This document shows positions 1 to 11,949 of a DNA stretch of 64,000 nucleotides, in pieces. Position 1 is the first letter of the stretch. Each line of letters opens with the position of its first letter. Position numbers and translations under genes: made by a program. The notes under the pieces are model-generated. The model ran no database searches and was not told the origin of the DNA. It saw only the letters and a program-made list of their open reading frames with translations. The DNA comes from Methylococcales bacterium (GTDB taxonomy: Bacteria > Pseudomonadota > Gammaproteobacteria > Methylococcales > Methylomonadaceae): positions 62,001 to 126,000 of the forward strand of contig JAQTUW010000002.1 of the NCBI GenBank assembly GCA_028707085.1, read 5' to 3'.

Positions 1-574
1 CAACCAGAGACTGGCAATGGAAAACCCCTTTGCTGGTTTGGAGTTCGAAATCGCCATCGTCCAGACGCCGCAACTGGTTTAAGGTACAGCCCAGCAGGAT
101 TTGCACGCCATGCAAACGACATTCGGCCAGCAGCATATCCAATATGTCCTTGGCGCTATCATTGCAAAAAAGTTGTCCATGCAGGCGTTCATGATAGGGA
201 ATCCGGTATTTTTCGACCAGGGCCAGAAAATCCCATTGCGTAAACCGCCGTAGCGCCGATTTGCAGAAATGCGGATTATGGGAAATGTAGTTTTCGGCGT
301 CGATGCGATAATTGGTAAAATTGCAACGCCCGCCGCCGGACATCAGAATTTTTCTACCCGCCCTGGCGGCATGATCCATCACCAGCACTCTGCGGCCGCG
401 TTTGGCTGATTCGATGGCGCACATCAGCCCGGATGCGCCGGCGCCGACAATCACCACATCATGTCTGGCGATGCTGTTCAAGGATAGTCCGGCTAGGCCG
501 CCATACCCCGGCGTTACCCGCGTAACGGCGGACTGGGCGATAAAAGCGGGCTGGATGTCGGGCGATAAAACCAT
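1..574 (-). CDS. HI0933/YhiN-family flavoprotein (NAD(P)/FAD-dependent oxidoreductase), 3' part cut by window edge
   Basis: The minus strand reads open from an ATG at 574 to the window edge, so the C-terminal part is missing. The visible ~190 residues contain a dinucleotide-binding Rossmann motif (GAGASGLMCAIESAKRG) followed by the motif GRKILMSGGGRCNFTN, which is characteristic of the HI0933/YhiN family of FAD proteins. No substrate is firmly established for this family. About 30 residues precede the Rossmann motif. A TTG at 481, just before the conserved part (residues NSIARHDVV), could be the true start, so the N-terminus is uncertain. The gene is divergent from ppdK. Confidence 0.85.
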   Translation of the reverse strand, partial: MVLSPDIQPAFIAQSAVTRVTPGYGGLAGLSLNSIARHDVVIVGAGASGLMCAIESAKRGRRVLVMDHAARAGRKILMSGGGRCNFTNYRIDAENYISHNPHFCKSALRRFTQWDFLALVEKYRIPYHERLHGQLFCNDSAKDILDMLLAECRLHGVQILLGCTLNQLRRLDDGDFELQTSKGVFHCQSLV

Positions 575-860
575 TTCAGAGGCGCCATGAGGAAGACAGC
601 CCGGATTCTAACCTGTTTGGGCGGCGCAGAAAATCCCGGCCATCAATATCGCGGTTTTAATGGCCAGCTTGTAAATCGGCATGAAACCCTGTAAAAATTG
701 AGGGAGACGACACGGCCGCCTCGGCCACGCAGAAAGCCGTTTGCCGTTAACACCTTTAGGAACCTGAAAACCCCGTCCTGATTCCCGTACGCCGGGCGCC
801 TTCATTTGCGTTCAGTGCATCGTTTTTTAAGGTTTCATTTATTCAACCAGTCAGGCAATC
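575..860. other. Intergenic region between divergent flavoprotein and ppdK genes
   Basis: About 290 bp separate the divergent flavoprotein and ppdK genes and must hold both promoters. No strong sigma-70 hexamer pair, operator palindrome or conserved small reading frame was recognised. Short open frames here lack a ribosome binding site and family resemblance. Confidence 0.5.
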
Positions 861-3602
861 ATGAATTCACGACATACTTATTCTTTCAATACCGGCGATG
901 GAAAAAACAAGGCGCTGTTAGGCGGCAAGGGTGCCAATCTCTGCGAAATGACGCAAATGGGGCTAAATGTACCACCGGGATTCGTGATCTCCACCGAAAC
1001 CTGCCTGAGTTATCTGCAGCAAAACAGCCTGCCCGCCGGGCTAATGGATGAAGTACGGCGGCAAATTGCCGGAATAGAAGAATTGACCGGCAGACAATTT
1101 GGAGGAAACAGCGACCCGCTACTGGTTTCCGTGCGCTCAGGCGCGGCCATTTCCATGCCGGGCATGATGGCGACCATCCTCAATCTGGGACTGAACAAGC
1201 AAACCCTGGCCGGCCTGATCGAAATGACCGACGATCCACGCTTTGCCTACGACGCCTATCGCCGCTTTATCCAGATGTTCGGTAAGGTGGCGCTGGGGAT
1301 TGATGATGAAAAGTTTGACGTCCATTTCAATACCGTAAAACGTAATGCCGGCATCAAGGCCGATGTCGCGCTAAGCAGCGATCAGCTTCAGGAAATCAGC
1401 GAACTGTTTTTGAAAGTTGTTCATGAAGAAACGGCGCGGCCATTCCCGGAAGACGTCTACGACCAACTGGAACTGGCCATCAAGGCCGTCTTTCTCTCCT
1501 GGCAAAGCCATAAGGCCGTGGCTTATCGCCGGGCGTTCAATATCACCCCGAAAATTGCCAACGGCACCGCCGTGAACATCGTGACGATGGTATTCGGCAA
1601 TATGGGGGATGATTGCGCCACCGGCGTGGGCTTTACCCGTAATCCCGGCACCGGGGAAAATGAAATATACGGGGAATATCTGGTGAACGCCCAGGGCGAA
1701 GACGTGGTTGCCGGCATACGTACCCCAAAACCGGTGCAGGAAATGCGTAGCGAAATGCCGGAACAGTATCGGCAACTGCAGAACCTGCGCCACAAACTGG
1801 AAGCCTATTATCGGGAAATACAGGATTTTGAATTTACCATAGAGCGCGGGGTGCTGTACTGCCTGCAAACCCGCAACGGCAAAATGAATGCGGCGGCCAT
1901 GGTCAAAACCTCCATTGACATGGTAGCCGAAGAACTGATCGACAAACCCCGGGCGCTGCTGCGTATCAACCCGGAAAGTCTGGAACAGTTACTGCATCCG
2001 CAACTGGGGCTGCATCATAATCGGCAGCCGCTGGCGCAAGGCTTGCCGGCTTCCCCCGGCGCGGCCAGCGGCAAGTGCGTATTCGATGCCGATACCGCCG
2101 TGCGCCTGGCGAAAACCGGCGCAGACATCATACTACTGCGTGAAGAAACCAAACCGGAAGATATTCACGGCTTTTTTGCCGCCCAAGGGATACTGACCAG
2201 CCGTGGCGGCAAAACTTCGCATGCGGCGGTGGTGGCGCGCGGCATGGGCAAAGCCTGCGTCGCCGGCGCGGAAGACATCCATATCGATGTCCGCTCCCGG
2301 CTAGCAATTGTCGGCGATATTCACATCAAGGAAGGTGATCCGATCACCATAGACGGCAGCAGCGGCAATATCTATCTGGGGCGAATACCCACCATTCCGT
2401 CTTCATTTTCGGAAGAATTGAAAACTCTGCTGGCTTGGGCGGACAGTGTTGCCCGGCTACGTATCTACGCCAATGTCGATACCCCGGAGACGGCCAGACT
2501 GGCAATCGGCTATGGTGCCAAAGGCATAGGGCTGTGCCGAACAGAACGCATGTTCAATGCTTGCGACAGATTGCCGCTGGTGATCGACATGATACTGGCG
2601 AACAGCACAGATGAACGGGAAACCGCGCTGGCAAAACTATTTCCGATTCAGCGCGATGATTTTCAGACGCTATTCGAAGCCATGGCCCCGCATCCGGTGA
2701 CAGTGCGCCTGCTCGACCCGCCCATGCACGAGTTTCTGCCCAGCGAACATCAGTTACTGGAAGAACTGGAGGCGCTCAGGCATTATCTGACCATAGTCAA
2801 AGGCCGGCGCATCGCGATGGAAACCTTTAACAGGCCTTGTGAATTACCGGCGCCGTTCAATCAGCTTGGCAAAGAGGTGATCATGGAAGCCATTGCCAAA
2901 AAGGAGCTGATGCTGGCAAAAGTACTGGAATTGTATGAAGTGAACCCTATGCTGGGGCATAGAGGCGTCAGGCTGGGGATGAGCTATCCGGAAATATACA
3001 AGATGCAGATCCGCTCCATCCTGGAAGCAGCAGCCCGCTGCCTGAAACAGCGAATTCAGATCGAGCCGGAAATCATGGTGCCGCAAGTCATCACCGCTCA
3101 GGAACTAAAAAAGGTCAAGGAAATGGTGGAACAAATCAGGGCTGAAGTGGAAGACCAGTATCGCCTCAAGCTGGACTTTAAATTCGGCACCATGATAGAA
3201 ACGGTTCGCGCCTGTACCCGCGCCGACCGGCTGGCGGAAATCGCCCACTTCTTTTCATTTGGCACCAACGACCTGACCCAGGCCGTCTTTTCTTTTTCCA
3301 GAGAAGATGCGGAGAATAAATTTCTGCCTCTATACAAGGAGTCGGGCATCCTGGAAGACAATCCGTTTGAAAACCTGGACATACGCGGCCTGGGCAAACT
3401 AATGAAAATGGCCGTGGATCTGGGCCGCGAGCAACGCCCGGATTTACGCATCGGCATTTGCGGCGAACACGGCGGCCATCCTCGCTCAATCCGCTTCTGC
3501 CACAATCTGGGGCTGGATTACGTCTCCTGTTCCGCCCCCCGCATCCCGGTCGCCCGGCTGGCTGCGGCCCACGCCAAATTGCTGGAAGGCCAATCTCTGT
3601 AA
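861..3602 (+). CDS. ppdK: Pyruvate, phosphate dikinase
   Basis: PPDK interconverts pyruvate + ATP + Pi and phosphoenolpyruvate + AMP + PPi in the cytosol. The 913-residue protein has the N-terminal ATP-grasp domain (GGKGANLCEMT near residue 20), the swivelling phosphohistidine domain with GGKTSHAAVVARG (catalytic His about 454), and the C-terminal TIM barrel with the active-site Cys in GICGEHGGHP (about 867). The length is normal for the family. The domain order and the PPDK-type N-terminus separate it from PEP synthase. In methylotrophs with PPi-dependent glycolysis the enzyme can serve both glycolysis and PEP regeneration; that role here is inference. No PPDK regulatory kinase gene lies next to it, and the Shine-Dalgarno sequence is weak. 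Confidence 0.97.
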   Translation: MNSRHTYSFNTGDGKNKALLGGKGANLCEMTQMGLNVPPGFVISTETCLSYLQQNSLPAGLMDEVRRQIAGIEELTGRQFGGNSDPLLVSVRSGAAISMPGMMATILNLGLNKQTLAGLIEMTDDPRFAYDAYRRFIQMFGKVALGIDDEKFDVHFNTVKRNAGIKADVALSSDQLQEISELFLKVVHEETARPFPEDVYDQLELAIKAVFLSWQSHKAVAYRRAFNITPKIANGTAVNIVTMVFGNMGDDCATGVGFTRNPGTGENEIYGEYLVNAQGEDVVAGIRTPKPVQEMRSEMPEQYRQLQNLRHKLEAYYREIQDFEFTIERGVLYCLQTRNGKMNAAAMVKTSIDMVAEELIDKPRALLRINPESLEQLLHPQLGLHHNRQPLAQGLPASPGAASGKCVFDADTAVRLAKTGADIILLREETKPEDIHGFFAAQGILTSRGGKTSHAAVVARGMGKACVAGAEDIHIDVRSRLAIVGDIHIKEGDPITIDGSSGNIYLGRIPTIPSSFSEELKTLLAWADSVARLRIYANVDTPETARLAIGYGAKGIGLCRTERMFNACDRLPLVIDMILANSTDERETALAKLFPIQRDDFQTLFEAMAPHPVTVRLLDPPMHEFLPSEHQLLEELEALRHYLTIVKGRRIAMETFNRPCELPAPFNQLGKEVIMEAIAKKELMLAKVLELYEVNPMLGHRGVRLGMSYPEIYKMQIRSILEAAARCLKQRIQIEPEIMVPQVITAQELKKVKEMVEQIRAEVEDQYRLKLDFKFGTMIETVRACTRADRLAEIAHFFSFGTNDLTQAVFSFSREDAENKFLPLYKESGILEDNPFENLDIRGLGKLMKMAVDLGREQRPDLRIGICGEHGGHPRSIRFCHNLGLDYVSCSAPRIPVARLAAAHAKLLEGQSL

Positions 3603-3680
3603 ACGATCGCCCCTGACAGGCTTTTGCAGGACAGCCTTCTTGTAGTCCGGCCAATCTTTTTATAAATTTAATGCCAAAAG

Positions 3681-3710
3681 TAGGATGCGGTGAGGCTCAA
3701 ACCGCATCTA
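3681..3710. repeat. REP-like palindrome
   Basis: The arms GATGCGGT (3684-3691) and ACCGCATC (3701-3708) form a perfect 8-bp stem with a 9-nt loop, flanked by TAG and TA. This GTAGGATGCGGT...ACCGCATC pattern is a typical extragenic REP sequence of proteobacteria. No second full copy was seen in the window. It may also act as a transcript 3'-end stabiliser for ppdK. Confidence 0.6.
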
Positions 3711-3837
3711 CTGCGCTATCCGACAACAGGGTATTGAAATAATAGGAGCGAACTTTCTCATGCTGCCGCGACGTATGCAGCGTACGGTCAAATCCGGCAT
3801 TACAACCTCAATGATACCTGCTCATCCCTTCCCTTAC

Positions 3838-4004
3838 CTAGGAGCCTGTCCGAGAATAGAAAACCTACTGCGGAAAAGCCCTTTTGGCCGGATTTCCTGC
3901 GCATTTTCGTTAAATAGCGCAACTATTCCGCCTCAAATACCCAAAAAATCCAACTCAAAATGGCTTGCCCTCGCTACGGCTTCTATTCTCGGACAGGCTC
4001 CTAG
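3838..4004. mobile_element. MITE family 1 (complete copy) with 20-bp terminal inverted repeats and CTAG flanks
   Basis: The element body spans 3842-4000 (159 bp). Its ends are perfect 20-bp inverted repeats: GAGCCTGTCCGAGAATAGAA at 3842-3861 and its reverse complement at 3981-4000. Both sides are flanked by CTAG (3838-3841 and 4001-4004), as expected for a 4-bp target duplication. No transposase is encoded, so it is a non-autonomous element. A related shorter copy lies at 63268-63327 and a lone end at 19485-19500. A CTAG (YTAR-type) target is known for IS5-group elements, so mobilisation by an IS5-like transposase is plausible but unproven. Confidence 0.8.
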
Positions 4005-4147
4005 CCCCTTCAAGCAAGACACTTACTCTTTTATTATTATCAAAATGCCCCTTGAGAGACCTGTTAAATTTTGTTAAGTTTTGTTAATATTTGTGCGCAC
4101 TGACTTTTGCGCTATTTGTCAACCTTTGTGAAAAACAGGAGAATGAA

Positions 4148-5206
4148 ATGCTCAAGATCGACTCGAACAACCGCAGTTTTCTGAAAACAGCCATCATGAC
4201 CGCCTTGCTGCTCAGCAATGCGGCAGGGGGGAGCACCCAGGCTTCCAACCTGACGATAACCCCGGTGTACGATGCGTCCATTACCAGCCTGAGCGATGCG
4301 TCGGCAATTGAAGCCACTATCAATACGGCGATTGCCGAGATGACCAGCTATGTCACCACTACAGCGCCCGTGGCCATAAGCATCAGTTTTTCCAATACCA
4401 CCAACGGGCTGGGTTCGAATATCGCAGCGACCCAGGACATCAGCTACAGCCAGTATCTGTCTTATCTGCAGGCCTTGCCGAATCTGACTGCTAACCAGGT
4501 GAGCGCCTATGCCAGCCTGCCTGTCGGGCCGAACACTGGCATCAACAATGCCAACCAGGTGCTGGTAACCGCGGCCAATCTGGCGACGCTAGGCGATACC
4601 ACGGATGCGAGTGCGCTGGTGACTGGTAACGGCGGGGTAGATGATTCAATCAGCCTAAATCTGTCCAGTATGAATATTACTGCGCTGAGCCAGAATAATC
4701 CGAATAATTACGACCTGCAGGGCGTAGCGCTGCACGAGATAGACGAGGCGCTAGGCATAGGCGGTTGGGGTTCGACGCTAGGCAATAGCGGCAGTGCATT
4801 GCCGACCGATGTAGGGGTACTGGATTTGTACCGTTATGCAGCGCCAGGCGTGCGCAGTTTTACGCTTGATCCCGGTGCGAGTCCTTATCTTTCCCTTGAC
4901 GGCGGCAATACAGCGCTGATTGCCTTCAATACCGACAGTACCGGCGATCTGGGTGACTGGTACGGTACCGCAGGCCTGCCGTTGGCGCAGGATGCCTTCG
5001 GGACGCCGGGAACAGGATCTCTGGCTTTGAGCGCTTATGAGTTGACGGCGTTAAACCTGGCGGGTTATTCGCTGACGGCGGCGGGTATGACGGCGGATGG
5101 CTTGTCGGCGGTGCCACTGCCGGCCAGCATCTGGGCGTTTTTGGTGGGGTTAGGTATTGTTAGGCTGGTTTCGCGACACCGTGTGCGCGGTTTGATTCAC
5201 TCATAA
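4148..5206 (+). CDS. Secreted PEP-CTERM/VPLPA-type protein, metalloprotease-like with HEIDE motif
   Basis: The start at 4148 is chosen because AGGAG (4137-4141) lies 6 nt upstream and the first residues form a signal peptide (basic start, then FLKTAIMTALLLSNAAGG). The mature part is Ser/Thr/Asn rich. Near residue 196 is HEIDEALG, a variant zinc-protease motif with Glu in place of the second His, followed by LDLYRY, LSLDGG and GDWYG motifs. The C-terminus (about 322-352) is a sorting signal: VPLPA, a hydrophobic helix, then an Arg-rich tail. Such proteins are processed by exosortase and exported. It is a clear paralog of the protein at 52459-53403, where the motif is HEIAH. Function is unknown; proteolytic activity is uncertain with the altered motif. 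Confidence 0.85.
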   Translation: MLKIDSNNRSFLKTAIMTALLLSNAAGGSTQASNLTITPVYDASITSLSDASAIEATINTAIAEMTSYVTTTAPVAISISFSNTTNGLGSNIAATQDISYSQYLSYLQALPNLTANQVSAYASLPVGPNTGINNANQVLVTAANLATLGDTTDASALVTGNGGVDDSISLNLSSMNITALSQNNPNNYDLQGVALHEIDEALGIGGWGSTLGNSGSALPTDVGVLDLYRYAAPGVRSFTLDPGASPYLSLDGGNTALIAFNTDSTGDLGDWYGTAGLPLAQDAFGTPGTGSLALSAYELTALNLAGYSLTAAGMTADGLSAVPLPASIWAFLVGLGIVRLVSRHRVRGLIHS

Positions 5207-5220
5207 GCCGCCAAACAAGC

Positions 5221-5253
5221 AAGGAACTGCGCCATGCAGGTTGCATGTTCCTT
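5221..5253 (+). terminator. Imperfect hairpin after the PEP-CTERM gene
   Basis: AAGGAAC-TGC and GCA-TGTTCCTT form an imperfect stem 15 bp after the stop codon, between two convergent genes. There is no clear T-run, so terminator function is only likely by position. Confidence 0.4.
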
Positions 5254-5318
5254 ACTCTACCTATTCTTCACCATTTTACGACCATTTCGAATACTCCTTT
5301 TTTGTAAACGGGCCAATC

Positions 5319-5792
5319 CTATTTCCCTATCAACACCACCGCCTGAACGGCAATCCCTTCCTTGCGCCCTTCAAAACCCAGTTTCTCGGTGGTGGTGGCT
5401 TTGACATTGATACAATCGATGTCGGCCTGCAAATCGGCGGCGATATTGCCGCACATGGCCGTTATGTGCGGGGCCATCTTCGGCGCCTGGGCAATAATGG
5501 TGATATCGGCGTTGACCAGACGGTAGCCTTTGGCCTGCACCAGGCCATAAACGTGGCGCAACAGCACCCGGCTGTCGGCCCCGCTGAATTCCGGATCGGT
5601 ATCGGGAAAATGCCGACCTATGTCACCCAGCGCCGCGGCGCCCAGCAAGGCGTCGCTCAGGGCATGCAGCACCACATCGCCATCGGAATGGGCTTCCAGA
5701 CCCTGTTCATAGGCAATTTTGACGCCACCCAGCATGATGTAATCGCCAGCATTAAAACGGTGTACATCGTAACCTTGTCCGACTCGAATCAT
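5319..5792 (-). CDS. ispF: 2-C-methyl-D-erythritol 2,4-cyclodiphosphate synthase
   Basis: IspF cyclises CDP-ME 2-phosphate to MEcPP in the MEP isoprenoid pathway. The 157-residue protein starts [13 protein letters not shown] with the metal-binding D-x-H pair, has [20 protein letters not shown], and ends with the conserved [20 protein letters not shown] stretch. The length matches the family. The ATG overlaps the ispD stop codon by 4 bp (ATGA), so the two are translationally coupled. It is the last gene of the pyrG-to-ispF operon. Confidence 0.97.
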   Translation of the reverse strand: MIRVGQGYDVHRFNAGDYIMLGGVKIAYEQGLEAHSDGDVVLHALSDALLGAAALGDIGRHFPDTDPEFSGADSRVLLRHVYGLVQAKGYRLVNADITIIAQAPKMAPHITAMCGNIAADLQADIDCINVKATTTEKLGFEGRKEGIAVQAVVLIGK

Positions 5793-6484
5793 TGTTGTTG
5801 CTCCATGTAGAATTGCGCCAGCGCCAGATCTTCCGGGCGGGTGATTTTAATATTGTCGGGACGGCCTTCGACGATTTTAGGTTGCAATCCCTGCATTTCC
5901 AGGGCGCTGGCTTCATCGGTAACCGCCTGATTGCCTTCCGCCTTCAGCAAGGCGTCGCGCAGCATGCCATAGCGGAACATCTGCGGCGTCAAGGCCCGCC
6001 AGACGCATTTGCGGTCTATGGTGGCGGTAATGCTGTCGCCCTCGACCTGCTTCAATGTGTCGTGCGAAGACAAGGCCAGTATGCCGCCTACGGCATCCTG
6101 GCTCAAAACGTCGATCAGATGCCGGATATCGGCGGCGGTCAGGCAGGGCCGGGCAGCATCGTGCACCAGCACCCAGTCGTCCTCGGCCGCCCTGCCCTGC
6201 AAGGCTTTAAGCGCCGACAGCACCGAATCCGCACGCTCCTTGCCGCCGGGGGCGGTAATCACGCCGGGCTGCCGGGAAACGGCCAGTTCCGGCCAGTAGG
6301 GGTCTTCTTCGGAGATGGCCACGGCCACAGCCTGAAAAACCCCGGACTGCAACAGCCGAGACAGGGTATGCTCAATGACGGTTTTACCGGCCAACGGCAA
6401 ATATTGTTTGGGGCGGTCAGCCTGCATGCGCTTGCCGACACCGGCGGCCGGAACGACAGCCCAGCATGGAATGGATGGTCTCAT
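5789..6484 (-). CDS. ispD: 2-C-methyl-D-erythritol 4-phosphate cytidylyltransferase
   Basis: IspD transfers CMP from CTP to MEP, two steps before IspF. The 231 residues include the nucleotidyltransferase loop [20 protein letters not shown] near the N-terminus, VHDAARPC in the middle and VTDEASALE later, all diagnostic. It follows ftsB by 3 nt and overlaps ispF by 4 bp. The ftsB-ispD-ispF order is conserved in Gammaproteobacteria. Confidence 0.97.
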   Translation of the reverse strand: MRPSIPCWAVVPAAGVGKRMQADRPKQYLPLAGKTVIEHTLSRLLQSGVFQAVAVAISEEDPYWPELAVSRQPGVITAPGGKERADSVLSALKALQGRAAEDDWVLVHDAARPCLTAADIRHLIDVLSQDAVGGILALSSHDTLKQVEGDSITATIDRKCVWRALTPQMFRYGMLRDALLKAEGNQAVTDEASALEMQGLQPKIVEGRPDNIKITRPEDLALAQFYMEQQQ

Positions 6485-6487
6485 GCG

Positions 6488-6757
6488 CTACTCAAGCACC
6501 TGAAAGAAGGTTTCGTTTCCCTTGATCATGCCTAGTTCATAACGGGCGCGTTCTTCTATGGTTTCCGTACCTTTACGCAGATCAAGCACTTCCGCATACA
6601 GCGCGTCGTTTCTTTCCTTTTTTTCCTGAGCCAGTCTGGTCAGGGCTTCCAGACGCAGCCTGGATTCGCGTATCTGCACCAGACTGGCGTCCCCCAGCCA
6701 TAAACGGTACTGGAACAGGGCAATTAGCGCGATCATGACAGCTATAAAAGTTTTAAT
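6488..6757 (-). CDS. ftsB: Cell division protein FtsB, apparent ATT start codon
   Basis: FtsB is a small bitopic divisome protein that pairs with FtsL and FtsQ. The conserved part reads QYRLWLG after a hydrophobic helix, then a coiled coil (about residues 25-60) and EERARYELGMIKGNETFF near the end. Starting at the ATT at 6757 gives 89 residues with 15 residues before QYRLW, exactly as in E. coli FtsB, and GGGAG lies 7 nt upstream. No ATG, GTG or TTG is suitably placed: an ATG at 6736 has no ribosome site and would remove part of the membrane helix, and an upstream ATG at 6925 is inside the MITE. A rare ATT initiation codon is therefore inferred. Confidence 0.9.
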   Translation of the reverse strand: MKTFIAVMIALIALFQYRLWLGDASLVQIRESRLRLEALTRLAQEKKERNDALYAEVLDLRKGTETIEERARYELGMIKGNETFFQVLE

Positions 6758-6840
6758 GGCGATACTCCCATCAATATTTTTAAAACCACAAATTTTGCCG
6801 GAAATCCCTGCACCAGCATACTTGCCGGCTAGTACCCAGA

Positions 6841-7026
6841 CTAGTAGTCCGCCAATGTTATCATGACGGATAAGAGCTACCCATCTGCTGCCGGGGTATT
6901 CCGCCGGAGGACGCCGTGAATACATCCATGTAGGCTTGAGTCGGCATCCATGCGGCCTAAACCTCTGTCAAAATACCCCGGCAGCAGATTAGCCTATTCG
7001 TCAAAACAAAATTGGCGGACTACTAG
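6841..7026. mobile_element. MITE family 2, copy A, between eno and ftsB
   Basis: The body runs 6845-7022 (178 bp) between CTAG tetranucleotides at 6841-6844 and 7023-7026. The ends are inverted repeats beginning TAGTCCGCCAAT. An internal 16-bp perfect inverted repeat (CTGCTGCCGGGGTATT at 6885-6900, complement at 6972-6987) makes the whole element nearly foldback. It encodes no transposase. A second copy lies at 63332-63510 and a fragment at about 54603-54643. It lies inside an otherwise tight operon, so eno and ftsB may be partly uncoupled here. Confidence 0.8.
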
Positions 7027-7044
7027 CTATGGCGTCAGAAAAAA

Positions 7045-10893
<3,849 letters not shown>

Positions 10894-10936
10894 TTAATTC
10901 GACCGGATCGGCGCAAAAAAACCGAAACCAGCCTAC

Positions 10937-10960
10937 AAAACCGGGGCCTGCCCCGGTTTT
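10937..10960 (-). terminator. Intrinsic terminator hairpin after the diiron membrane protein gene
   Basis: AAAACCGGGG (10937-10946) and CCCCGGTTTT (10951-10960) form a perfect 10-bp stem with a 4-nt loop. It lies 20 bp downstream of the stop of the minus-strand gene 10981-11904 and ends in TTTT on that strand. It separates that unit from pyrG. Confidence 0.75.
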
Positions 10961-10980
10961 GCCATCAGCCCATGCCGGCT

Positions 10981-11904
10981 TTATTGCTGATCGAATTCAG
11001 GCTCAAAATTTTTAACCTCGCCTGCCGACCCGGCCGCTTTCCATGCTGTTACAAAATGCGAATTATCGCAATCCCACGGATGAAAAAAAGGCCGGAAATA
11101 GACAAGGTAATAGCCGATATTCCGCAACACCACATTGAACGCCAGCCATAGCCATTCATTGCCGTTTTCTGCCTTGACCACCTTATCAGGCCGTTTGCCC
11201 TGATGTTCGACTATGTTTTTGGGGCCTTTGTAAAAAATAATACTGATGAATAAGCCTATACTGACAGCAATGGAAAACATTAAAGTCACCACCAGCATTG
11301 CCAGACACCGCTCGAAATACCCCAAAACGCCGCCTGCCACCGCCTGATAGACGTCAAAACAAACAGCCTTGTGCTCCAGCTCTTCCACCGCGTGCCAGGC
11401 CCAAAGCTCACCAACAGCAGGATGGGAAAACCGGCTGAATGCCGCATGATTTTCAAATAATATATTGGCGAACGAGGCGGTAAAATGCTCCAGCGCGCAG
11501 GTTATCGCCAGTTGAAAGCTCGCCGGAAACAGCTTTCCCGAATCAAGCAACCATTTGGCAATTTTTTCGATGACAATCAGCTTGGGATTATCCTTTAGCA
11601 GCAACCGGTTTAGTAATTCGTGCTGCTTGCCATGCGCCGCTTCCTGGGCAATAAAACCGGACAACTGCGCCTGCAAAACCGGTTCGGTGATGCGGTTTTT
11701 ATAATACATGACCGAATTGATAAAAAACCGCTCGCCAACCGGCAACAACATGGTCACAGCATTTAAAAACAAAAATACGCTGGACTCTTTATACCAGTTG
11801 TACGGCACAGCGCCGTCCAGACCGAAATCAACTTTTCTAGGCCTGATCGCGAGGCCGGCAGGTTGTTGCGGATATACTCTCTTAAACAGTTTCTCTATCA
11901 TCAT
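10981..11904 (-). CDS. Predicted metal-dependent hydrolase (PF10118-like, ferritin-type diiron motifs, membrane-associated)
   Basis: The 307-residue protein starts with the family hallmark AIRPRKVDFGLDG. It contains paired carboxylate/His motifs on helices: EAAHGKQHE (about residue 88), LEHFTASFAN (about 138) and AVEELEHKAVCFD (about 174). This pattern matches the uncharacterised metal-dependent hydrolase family COG3687/PF10118, which resembles diiron proteins. A hydrophobic segment near 200-225 (MLVVTLMFSIAVSIGLFIS) suggests one or two membrane helices. It follows the methyltransferase gene by 45 bp on the same strand and the two are probably co-transcribed. Substrate is unknown. Confidence 0.75.
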   Translation of the reverse strand: MMIEKLFKRVYPQQPAGLAIRPRKVDFGLDGAVPYNWYKESSVFLFLNAVTMLLPVGERFFINSVMYYKNRITEPVLQAQLSGFIAQEAAHGKQHELLNRLLLKDNPKLIVIEKIAKWLLDSGKLFPASFQLAITCALEHFTASFANILFENHAAFSRFSHPAVGELWAWHAVEELEHKAVCFDVYQAVAGGVLGYFERCLAMLVVTLMFSIAVSIGLFISIIFYKGPKNIVEHQGKRPDKVVKAENGNEWLWLAFNVVLRNIGYYLVYFRPFFHPWDCDNSHFVTAWKAAGSAGEVKNFEPEFDQQ

Positions 11905-11949
11905 TTTGAATATTCAGGGCCGTGCAAAAAATCGACCCGATAAACACTA

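Larger units (their letters stand above)
3603..4147. other. Repeat-bearing intergenic region between ppdK and the PEP-CTERM gene
   Basis: This 545-bp gap contains a REP-like palindrome (3681-3710) and a complete MITE (3842-4000), both listed separately. The AT-rich stretch 4020-4130, with repeated TTTTGTTAA-type runs, directly precedes the PEP-CTERM gene and probably carries its promoter. The reading frame spanning 3760-4077 runs through the MITE and is not considered a gene. Confidence 0.6.

Noticed and set aside
3641..3660. TAGTCCGGCCAAT-like sequence after ppdK, similar to the MITE family 2 end
   Set aside because: It has an extra G, no CTAG flank and no matching second end, so a chance match is likely.
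3760..4077. Plus-strand reading frame of 105 codons
   Set aside because: It runs through both terminal repeats of MITE family 1, has no ribosome site and no family resemblance.
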